Shown here: positions 47,769-57,060 of the stretch, in pieces
Numbering within the stretch: the stretch's first letter is position 1
How the letters are laid out: each line of letters opens with the position of its first letter
Assembly (NCBI RefSeq): GCF_041260155.1
Contig: NC_091931.1
Coordinates: 14,599,861-14,663,860 of the forward strand
Direction of reading: 5' to 3'
Source: Ptychodera flava
Taxonomy: Eukaryota > Hemichordata > Enteropneusta > Ptychoderidae
DNA length: 64,000 nt
Notes under the pieces: model-generated
What the model was told of the DNA's origin: nothing
Seen by the model: the letters and a program-made list of their open reading frames with translations, nothing else
Databases searched by the model: none
Made by a program: the position numbers and the translations under genes

Positions 47769-50700
47769 ACAGCAAAATCGGAAGTATCATTATGTCAAAT
47801 TATGTCCCATTTTCTCCAAACTTTTTGGTAAAGCGATTATGAATACGGATTTCTTTTGTTTGGTCTGCTAGAGTTTTGGTGGCCTTAAACGAATCATTAC
47901 GTCCAGAAAATACAATGCCAAGATATTTATAATACGATACAACATCAACCTTTTCCCCTTTATAAAACTATTGTTCTGTCTTTTTCAATATCCCACCATT
48001 TCTGAAGATTTTTGTTTGTGCAAGATTTACTTTGATTTTCCATTTATCAGCAAACAAATTGGGTAAAATTAGAAGTCTTTGTAGGCCTACTACTGTATCA
48101 GCAAACAGAGTTTATTCATCCGCATATCCATACAGCAGAAGAAAAATATCTTACAATTCTTGTGTTATCTGAACGTCCATGTGACCCGCGTTTTCAACAA
48201 TACTTTGTAGTTCATTTATGAAAGCAGCGAACAAAAAAGGGGCTAAGGATACATCTCTGTCTTACTCCCATTAGACAATCAAAGTTTTCTGTGATATGCT
48301 GACCTGTTCTACTAACATCATTATATATGCTATTAAAAGCATTTTACCTTGTACATCATTTGTAGGAGTAACGTAAATAACAGCGTATTGTTTACGGTAT
48401 CAAATGCTTTAACAAAGTCAACAAAAACACAATAAAATCTTCCTCCGTTCCTGCAAAGATATTTCTTGACTATGGAATATAAAGTAAAAATATTATATAA
48501 GGTTGAATATCCTTTTTTGAAACCTGTTTGGCACTCTGACAGTTTTCCTTCTGCCTTGGCCCATTCGTTAATATTTCATTCAAAATAATGGTAAATGATT
48601 TGCTAAAGTTGCTTAAAGGCACTGTTCGCGATCCCTGGGATCGTCTTTGTTCTAGTCTGTAAGAGGATTATGGAGGTTTGATAGCCTTTTATTTTCTTTT
48701 GAAATTGTAATCTGTTGGGCAAATTTTCTGATGAGACAATCTGGTGCCAACAAAGGCCTTTAAAAGCGTGATACCTGTATAATTATTTACATTTAAGTGG
48801 AAAACTACCCGGAATTAAAGATTAAATCAAAAAGTCTAACAAGGTATGATAGGAGGACATCCTCAGTAGCTTTGAAAAATTCAGCCGGCATTCCATCAAA
48901 ACCCGGTGTTTTCCTGGCTTTAAGTTACTGAATAGCTTTGTGAATTTTGTCTGCTGTAATAACACTATCTAATATTGAGTTATATTCACTATAGGTGTCG
49001 TCCATAGATAAATCAGGAGCTATAGTGTCATCCGACAAAGATTGAAATACTTTTTTAAATACTCAAACCACTGATTTACCGAGATTTCAGAGCTTAAACA
49101 CTTTTTACTCAATGATTTAAACTTATCACTATAGGAAAAAATTGCGAGAAAGTGACGCTTGACCGGTGAGCTGCGAGAATGCACTCTTTGGTGAGAATTA
49201 AGTATGACAACAGATTCTCACCAGTGAAACTGTAAATTCTCACCAAGTACGGTGAGAATGGTAATTTTCACGATGAGAATGTATAATACTCATCATTTAC
49301 TGGTGAGAATCAAGCAGACTCGCTGTTCACCGGTGAGAATTAACCAGACTCGCCGTTCATCGGTGAGAATCAACCAGACTCGCTGTTAACTGGTAAAGTG
49401 AACAGCGAGTCTGGCTGATTCTCACCAGTGAACAGCGAGACTCAGTCTACTTGATTCTCACCAGTGAATGGTGAGTCTGGTTGATTCTCACCGAGGGATG
49501 GTGGGTCTGGTTGATTCTCACTGGTGAATGATAAGTATGATACATTCTCACCATGCTTGGTGAGAATTTCCAGTCTCACCGGTGAGAAACTGTTATCATA
49601 CTTTATTCTCACTAAGGAGTGTATTTCTCGCAGCTCAAGTTCTCACTGACTGCGGTGAGAATAACAAGAGACTCTCACCAATTGCGAGAAAGCGTCATTT
49701 TCTCGCTCCAGTCTCGCAATGTTTTCCTATAGTGTATCCTACAATGTTTTGCTGTATCTACCTTACTTCAGTAATGACAAATTAATGTTATCGTGATACT
49801 CTTGTTTCTTTTGCATTCAGAAAGCTTTGAATTTACGTTTACTTTCTATGTAATTAGAAAGATCAGACTCTGTATTTCGTAAACGAAAGTTACGAAGATT
49901 TTTGTTTTTCACAGACTTCAGCTGTTGACACCACAGGTCAAACCAGCCATGGGGCATGTGTACTGATGAATATTGATGAATTTCGTTGTTCGTATTTCAT
50001 TTCTTCAGCAGCAGATTCAAAAATGTCACACATATACTTATACGGCTAGAAATATCAGAAATATCAAACGCAAAACGTACATTATCCCACATTTCTGAGG
50101 CACTCATGCGCTCAATAAAAATATCTTTCAGATAATTTTCATTTGGATTTGACAGCCTTTCGTGTACCCTCATATTCATTTACAGAGGGCTTTTGAAGAC
50201 TCTATGGAATACACATATTCACTTCAATGTTTGATACAATCGGTAAAATGATCAGACAGATCAATATCAATAACTGAAAAATATGTTACAAGCTCTAAAT
50301 AAATCAGTAGAGATGATTAAATAATCAACAGCGCTTCACCCATTATTTGAGATACATGTATACTCTCCAGGAATGTCTGGTTCGAAACTTCCATTTACGA
50401 TATGAATATCAAATATTTTACAAAGTGATAAAAACGACTTACCAAAGTTATTGATGACTTAATTTGTCTTTTGATTTGCGTGGAAAGGTAAATTTATCAC
50501 AGGAATATGATTCCAATGGTAAATAATCAATAGAATCATCTAAAATATTGCAATCCTCAGAAGAGGTTCTTGCATTAAATCTCCTGTTAAAATTTCATTT
50601 ACATCAGGATAATCAGACAATATACCTGACATTCACTCTTCGAGGAGCACTATTCCGTTTACGTCAAGTAAACTATGGTATATAGTCGAGTATTCTAGTG

Positions 50701-51090
50701 CAGTGTAAACACAAAGTAAACAATATCTGTAGATGATTTAGAATGAAAGAAATCATTGTGAAACAGTAGTACAATTACATCTTGCAAATTGCATTTCAAT
50801 TGAGTGACACCGTCTACAATATTATTACTAACATAGACAGCAACTCCCCTGCCCTGCGCCCTCGTTTACATCGTTTTACCTTTGGCATATTAAAACCAAC
50901 GTAACCAGGAATACATAGCATTTCATCAGATCCACTAAGCCAGGTCTCTACAAATCAAACTATATTGTGATTTGCAATTGTTGATTGAAACACATCTGCG
51001 AAAAACTTAGCCCTCGTATTTTAAGTGTCAGTGTCTTCAAAACATTAGTCGAAATATCAACAGCAGTATTAGAATGGTTTTCACAGATAC
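47769..51090 (-). pseudogene. LINE endonuclease and reverse transcriptase, broken
   Basis: Fragments in several frames on the minus strand. SGSDEMLCIPGYVGFNMPK (near 50900) and GDFNARTSSEDC-like sequence (near 50560) belong to the endonuclease. NQWFEYLKKYF, KPGKTPGFDGMPAEFFKATE (near 48900), GYADE (near 48130) and YYKYLGIVFSG belong to the RT. Stops and shifts are frequent. The element at 49127-49734 interrupts the linker between the two domains. Confidence 0.65.
49127..49734. mobile_element. CACTA-like foldback element, second copy
   Basis: A 608-bp inverted repeat with ends CACTATAGGAAAAAATTGCG and CGCAATGTTTTCCTATAGTG. TAT is duplicated at 49124-49126 and 49735-49737. The interior is built of GGTGAGAATC-type palindromes, as in the copy at 35954-36516, but with different numbers of units. 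It sits in a LINE ORF2, so it inserted later. No coding capacity. Confidence 0.85.
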
Positions 51091-51119
51091 AAGTTTTAGA
51101 GAAGACATCCTTATCATTT

Positions 51120-51420
51120 TTAGCTCACATTTGGTATACCAATGTGAGTTATCTTCTTATCTTAATCAGTTCATTTGCATCTGATTTGCATGTCTGTAGA
51201 TTTGTGGTATGTGCGGATGTATGTCCGTCACACACAAAGGCTCCCATACCGCCAAATCTACCGTCTCAGTATTTGGTGTACAGGTAGATGTAGGGGTTGA
51301 GATGTGAATTTGTTCAAATGAACACATCAGTGTCAAAAATGTGCAAATGAGGTAAGAAAAAGTGAAATCCTGCAAATGTGTAGGCCAGTAAGAAACAGGC
51401 CAACTCCACTGATCTTGAAT
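51120..51420. repeat. Dispersed repeat with palindromic start, related to 10.1 kb
   Basis: It opens with a near-palindrome (CTCACATTTGGTATACC / AATGTGAG), then GTATGTCCGTC, TTTGGTGTACAGGTAGATG and TTTGTTCAAATGAA, the same order as at 10100-10450. It lies between ORF1 and ORF2 of the LINE. Confidence 0.6.
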
Positions 51421-51797
51421 CATTTCCTGTCATTGTTTATGAACTGTTACATATTAACAGACCTGATGAAACCATAGACAGTAGAGGGGGCGAAGACCGT
51501 CTATACTCAAACTAAGATGGGCTTGTTTCTGCTATGCATGTTGCTAAAGTTGACCTCCAGTACCTAAAGTTTCAGACCTTAATTACTTTTGTCATTCCTG
51601 TTTTTCTGGTTTAAATATTTCTTGTTGTTTTTCTGGTTGTACTGTGCAGAAATCATTGTCATAACATATACATCAACATAGAATTTTCCTCCACTGAACA
51701 GATAGAAACAACATTTATTGTTGATCATTGGTAACCCATACTGGTATATACCAATTCTGATCAAATTTGAGCGACACCGTATAATTGCGGTATTTTT

Positions 51798-51988
51798 AGA
51801 GGTTATAAACGGCAAGCGAGGGTATTTGGTTGCGGATATAAGACCTCTGGGGTGAAAAATTAGCATATTTGGCGGGAAATAATCACCGAGCGAAGCGAGG
51901 TGATTATTTCACCCAAATATGATAATTTTCACCCCAGAGGTCTTATATCCGCAACCAAATACCCGAGCGCACCGTTTATAACCTCATT
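51798..51988. repeat. 190-bp hairpin
   Basis: AGGTTATAAACGG...GTATTTGGTTGCGGATATAA pairs with TTATATCCGCAACCAAATAC...CCGTTTATAACCT. The centre contains the palindromic CGAGCGAAGCGAGG region. It may be one end of a larger insertion reaching about 52450, whose other boundary I could not define. Confidence 0.7.
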
Positions 51989-52491
51989 ATAATATGATGA
52001 AGTTAAAAACAAGTTGACAATTTCGTTATTTAGGGCCGAAGTTGGAACGAGAGTTCAGGAGCGCCCAGCCTCATACAAACTCTAAAAAAGAACGTTTCAG
52101 AACGCGCGGTTACGAAACGCATCGCGAATCGATATCGCGATTACATATCGAACTTTAAGAATTTTACTTAAAAAAAAACGCTCACAAAACTTTAAAAAAT
52201 TATGGTGTTGTTACACAGACTCCGCTGCTTACAGAAACACTTCATATTTTGGTTCGTCAAGCTGCACTAGACTAAAATTTAACGATCAAAAACAATCTGA
52301 AGCCATAGACTTGTTCGACATTACGGCGCGCTGAGCTCTCAAGTTGGCGTTCGAAATTTGCGCGAGCTCAAAAATGTTACGCGGCGCGCAGGTCTTCTTG
52401 TTGAGAATATAAACCCCGGCTCCAGCCAATCAGATTGCCGGATTCCAGCCAAGCATATTATAATTTATTTCATTACACTTTAGACCTTGGC

Positions 52492-53290
52492 CTAGACCCT
52501 ATTTTGATCTACCTTTTGGTTTGATATCATCGTTAACATTGTATCATACACAAACACTTTACCTTCGATAATAATTCTATCATATAAAGAAAGCCTACAT
52601 CGTTGGTTGTTTTGCCGGGCTTGTCTAACAAATTTCGATAAGTTCTTTCTAATGTTACGAACACGGATATAGAAATCTTCAGCAACAGGGTATTGTGTTT
52701 CAGAGTATTCGCATTTCCGTGCAGCTGTTAACACCTGTTCCTTCTGTTTAAAACTTGTACACTTGGCAATGATTGGTCGCGGAAGGGAAGGGGTATTAAG
52801 CCGATGAGGACGTTCAAAGTCCACACCGTCAATGTTATATTCGTCTTTCAGTAGGGCTTCCACTTTCTCCTCACTATCATCCCAGCTTTCTCCGTTTGCA
52901 GGCTCAGGAACTCCATAAACAATGAAATCATTGCGTTTTGATTGCGATGTAGTACAGTCGGCTTCAGATTCGAGTTTAAACATCGTGTTCGTAGTTGTTC
53001 AGTTTCATACCTGAGTAATTTAACATGTTCACATTTCCGCTGTAGCTCTGACCTGACCTCTCTCATTTCAGCTTCAATTTGTCCTATTTTGTTATTTATT
53101 TCATCAGAAAGGGATTCTATTTGACCGGAGATAGACAATTTCATAGTACCAAGTTCTCCATTATATCTTTTATCGTATCGTCATTTTCTCCGGTTTTGCC
53201 GCTGTCAGTGTTCAATTCTTCAAGTGATATCGAGCGACTGCACAGTTCTTGCACCCTGGTAGACATTGTCTCTGTAATGCTTAGTTGACT
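52492..53290 (-). pseudogene. LINE ORF1 (nucleic-acid-binding, L1-like)
   Basis: From 53290 down: a coiled-coil part (IESLSDEINNKIGQIEAEMR, EVRSELQRKCEHVKLL), a frame change near 52980, then a 163-codon frame with NDFIVYGVPEPANGESWDDS, DFERPHRLNTPSLPRPIIAK, VAEDFYIRVRNIRKNLSKFV and LYDRIIIEGKVFVYD. This is the RRM plus C-terminal layout of L1-type ORF1 proteins, which bind element RNA as trimers. One shift separates the two regions. Confidence 0.75.
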
Positions 53291-53381
53291 ATGGCCCGGG
53301 ATTAGATTCTATATCGCCACTTAGAATGAGTAATTATCGGAGACAACACATATAAGGCACACGTGAGGGCGTCAGGTAGTT

Positions 53382-55255
53382 CAATAGAGTGTTTGAAGTA
53401 TGAATATATTGAAGAAACTCCAAAAACAACACTTAAATTTGAAAAGATACAGGGGCATGACTTTTGCAACTATAATGGCCCATTCTCTCAAAAACAATAA
53501 AATCTGTCTCCGAAGCCAACCTTTGTCAACATCCCTGTCATATATATTCTAGATAAGTTCAATAGAGCGTTTGAAGTATGAATTTATTGAAGAAACCACA
53601 GGGGCTCATAAGTGCCTATTTAAGTCAATATTACAGCGTTTTTTCTTTTTCAATGTTACAAATAAAGCTGAAGAGCAAACATTTGTGTAGCTGTCTTTTG
53701 TGTAGCTTGTATTGGCATGTATAGTGCGCCCTCAATGGGGATGTGATCATATGTAAATACGACCTTTAGTTCCTGACCTCTAGCCAATTCCTCTGGCCAT
53801 GCCTTCTGTACCACGTGTACAGACGTCGCTGTGTGTTACTGTAAATTAGTACAGTAAGCATAGCGAGGGCAGGGCAGGAAGTAGGCATGGCTAGAGCCGG
53901 GCCTAGAGGTCACGGAACTAAAGGTCACATTTACGAGGACTCACTATACATGCCAATACACGCTACACAAAAGACAGCTACACAAGTGTTGTTCTCTTCA
54001 GCTGGATTATTTTTAACATTGAAAAAGAAAGAAAAACGCTGTAATATTGACTTAATCGGCACTTGTGAGCCCTGTGAAGAAACTCCAAAAAACAGCACTC
54101 TAATTTAAAATGAGACAAGGGCATGGCTTTTGCAACAATAATGCCCCATTCTCTCAAAAACAATAAAAACAGTCTCCAAAGCCAACCTTTGTTAACATTA
54201 CTGTCATTTGTATCCTAGATAAGTTTAATAAAGTGTTTGAAGTATGAATTTATTGAATAAAATCCAAAACCAACACTCTAATTTGAAAAGAGACTGGGGC
54301 ATGGCTTTTGCAACTATAATGCCCCATTCTCTCAAAAACAATAAAATCTGTCTCCGAAGCCCACCTTCGTCAACACTCCTGTCATTTGTTACTTACATAA
54401 GTTCATTAGAGTGTTTGAAGTATGAATATATTGAAGAAACTCCATAAAAACACTCTAATTTGAAAAAAGACTGGGGCATGGCTTTTGCAACTATAATGCC
54501 CCATTCTCTCAAAAACAATAATATCAGTCTCCAAAGCCAACCTTTGTTAACATTCCTGTCATATAGTTGTTCAGTTTCATACCTGAGTCATACCTTAACA
54601 ATAAGTTCAATAAAGTGTTTGAAGTAAGAATACATTGAATAAAATCAAAAACCAACACTCTAATTTGAAAAGAGACTGGGGCATGGCTTTTGCAACTATA
54701 ATGCCCCATTCTCTCAAAAACAATAAAATCTGCCTCCGAAGCCAACCTTTGTCAACATTCCTGTCATATATATTCTAGATAAGTTCAATAGAGTGTTTGA
54801 AGTATGAATTTATTGAAGAAACTCCAAAAACAACACTCTAATTTGTAAAGAGACTGGGGCATGGCTTTTGCAACTATAATGCCCCATTCTCTCAAAAACA
54901 ATAAAATCTGTCTCCGAAGCCAACCTTCGTCAACACTCCTGTCATTTGTTACCTACATAAGTTCATTAGAGTGTTTGAAGTAAGAATACATTGAATAAAA
55001 TCCAAAACCAACACTCTAATTTGAAAAGAGACTGGGGCATGGCTTTTGCAACTATAATGCCCCATTCTCTCAAAAACAATAAAATCAGTCTCCGAAGCCC
55101 ACTTTTGTCAACATTCATTTGTATCCTATAGACAAGTTCAATAAAGTGTTCGAAGTAAGAATATATTGAAGAAAATCCAAACAGAATCGCCCATTCTCTC
55201 AAAAACAATAAAATCAGTCTCCGAAGTTAACCTTTGTCAACATTCCTCTAATTTT
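53382..55255 (+). repeat. ~180-bp satellite, about nine monomers, one interrupted
   Basis: The word TTCAATAGAGTGTTTGAAG or a close variant recurs near 53382, 53557, 54226, 54404, 54606, 54786, 54962 and 55138, with spacing of about 175-200 bp. Each monomer also has GGGGCATGGCTTTTGCAAC, CCCCATTCTCTCAAAAACAA and CTCCGAAGCCAACC. The second monomer is split by the foldback element at 53597-54076. One monomer near 54560 contains an extra ~25 bp. The last copy is truncated internally. Confidence 0.85.
53597..54076. mobile_element. Foldback element, CACAGG ends, 7-bp TSD, inside satellite
   Basis: 480 bp with ends CACAGGGGCTCATAAGTGCC and GGCACTTGTGAGCCCTGTG and long imperfect arms (AGTCAATATTACAGCG / CGCTGTAATATTGACT). 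AAGAAAC is duplicated at 53590-53596 and 54077-54083. Neighbouring satellite monomers read TTGAAGAAACTCC without interruption, so they act as empty sites and confirm the boundary. Same end motif and TSD length as the elements at 3064 and 5096. Non-coding. Confidence 0.85.
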
Positions 55256-56030
55256 TATCAGAATGGTGATCTTGGACCTGTTTCCCGGGAACTGTGGGTG
55301 AACAGGCTAATCTCTAGAATGTGAATGTCAAAGTCTGTATATTGACTCAAGGATGTTTACTGAAGATTGAAGTGAGCAGATATGAGATAATATGACAAAT
55401 GCCTAGGGTCGTCTCAAATGTGAGAATCTAAAATATGAAATATGTTATTTTTTATCGCTTTTGATGCCTACAAGAGCATGGAAATCTCTGATACTTCCAT
55501 TCAGTGCATCCTGCATGTTTCTAGCATTCATCTAACACTCATTTCTATTCCATAATTCATAAAACAGTCCAAAGTGCAGTATTGGTGTACCTTCCAAAAA
55601 TACACATATGGAAGGCCCCTAAAATAAATTAGTAGAAAAAGAGGGTCAACAATTTCCCATATCTATCTAACCGCTGATTCGTTTGGCACCATTTTGAGGA
55701 ATCGGAACCTTGAACATGGTCCTAACATCTGTACCAAATATCAACACAGTCTGTTCAGCAGTGTTTGACTTCTTGCCGTTTACGGACAATTTTCACTCTC
55801 CGACATCCACTCAACCCCATCACAATAACTTGATGACCTACGGTCATTATGTTAAAAATTATCAAATGTTACCGCTTCTCTCCTTCTACCGCGCAGAACA
55901 GCACTCTGAGAATCGATGTAGCACAACGTTATAGCAAGGTCTCATGCCATTGAGGAGGGACCCTGGTTATACCTCAGGTACGTGGAGTTGCCCTGTAGTA
56001 GTTTCTCTATCACGGTCCCTCCACAAATGT
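55256..56030. other. Gene-poor stretch
   Basis: No gene, repeat or regulatory site supported between the satellite and the next foldback element. Confidence 0.5.
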
Positions 56031-56039
56031 GGGGACCGT

Positions 56040-56591
56040 TAGCCCTGCGTACGATGCTGTGTGTTTCCGCTACAGCTAATAGCCCCGCTCACCACAGCCC
56101 TGCAAAGACCCGTACGTAGAGTTGGTGACTTCAAATCCATTTTTGGACTTGACGTAAAAAGCCAAATTACTGCCGAAATTCAGCGTTCTTGGGCCCAAGT
56201 CGTATCCCTGCCTACCTCAGCTACTCGATCGCTTCCAAAAATGCCAGTCTTTTATTCTTTTTTCGTAAATAACCGTCGATGTCGGCAACTCTCTCGCTGA
56301 CACACAGCGTATACTGCGTACGTACGCAGGGCTAGCGAGAGAGTTGCCGACATCGACGGTTATTTACGAAAAAAGAATAAAAGACTGGCATTTTTGGAAG
56401 CGATCGAGTAGCTGAGGTAGGCAGGGATACGACTTGGGCCCAAGAACGCTGAATTTCGGCAGTAATTTGGCTTTTTACGTCAAGTCCAAAAATGGATTTG
56501 AAGTCACCAACTCTACGTACGGGTCTTTGCAGGGCTGTGGTGAGCGGGGCTATTAGCTGTAGCGGAACACACAGCATCGTACGCAGGGCTA
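56040..56591. mobile_element. Foldback element, TAGC ends, 9-bp TSD (MULE-like), 5' of the TRIM-NHL gene
   Basis: 552 bp with arms 56040-56298 and 56334-56591 that are almost perfect inverted copies. The ends are TAGCCCTGCGTACGATGCTG and its complement. GGGGACCGT is duplicated at 56031-56039 and 56592-56600. Both arms give the same spurious open frame. TSD length and TAGC ends match the element at 3824-4424. High arm identity suggests a recent copy. It ends about 470 bp before the TRIM-NHL start codon. Confidence 0.85.
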
Positions 56592-57060
56592 GGGGACCGT
56601 AAGCGTGTCTCAAAGCGTACACGGCAACTCCACTGTGGGTTTTGCTAGCTTACATTACACTTGCGGTCCAGTGTTCAAGATCGTATACAGTTTTTCGATT
56701 TCATGACGTGCAGCTGCTTGGGTAACATTTCGTACACTGAAAAATTGTAACATAACGTGATTCGACAGGATTCCTGAAGAATCAATCAAACGCAGGGAGC
56801 GTCGCCTACTACATATACGTCCTCTCAAAACGTAAGGCAGCATGGCAATAATCTGCGCATGCGCCCTGCAACGCTTTAGACCTGGGCGTTATTTTTGCGA
56901 CCAATGAAAACGGCCTGTCTCCTTATCTCGGGAACTGCCTCTATCAGAATGGGGCAGGCGCCATCGCGCCAGCAGACTATCTGAGACTATGTATTTTTCC
57001 ACAATGCTAGGGAGCCGTTCTCTGCTTGAACGGGTCGTGTCGCTAATCGTAGTTACGACT

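Larger units (their letters stand above)
46856..53290 (-). mobile_element. APE-type LINE with L1-like ORF1, heavily nested and decayed
   Basis: On the minus strand: a coiled-coil/RRM-type ORF1 (53290-52492), endonuclease (about 51090-49740), reverse transcriptase (about 49120-47770) and a C-terminal domain (47768-47100). The 3' end has CAATAAAG and a (GTT)n tail at 46856-46880. The C-terminal domain resembles that of the LINE at 20.7 kb. The RT palm reads GYADE followed by a stop instead of ADD. Insertions lie between ORF1 and ORF2 (dispersed repeat at 51.1 kb, hairpin at 51.8 kb) and inside ORF2 (CACTA-like element at 49.13 kb). Confidence 0.75.

Noticed and set aside
56061..56622. Mirror-image frames of 79 and 96 codons
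   Set aside because: Both are the same sequence read from the two arms of the 56-kb foldback element; no domain or codon signal.
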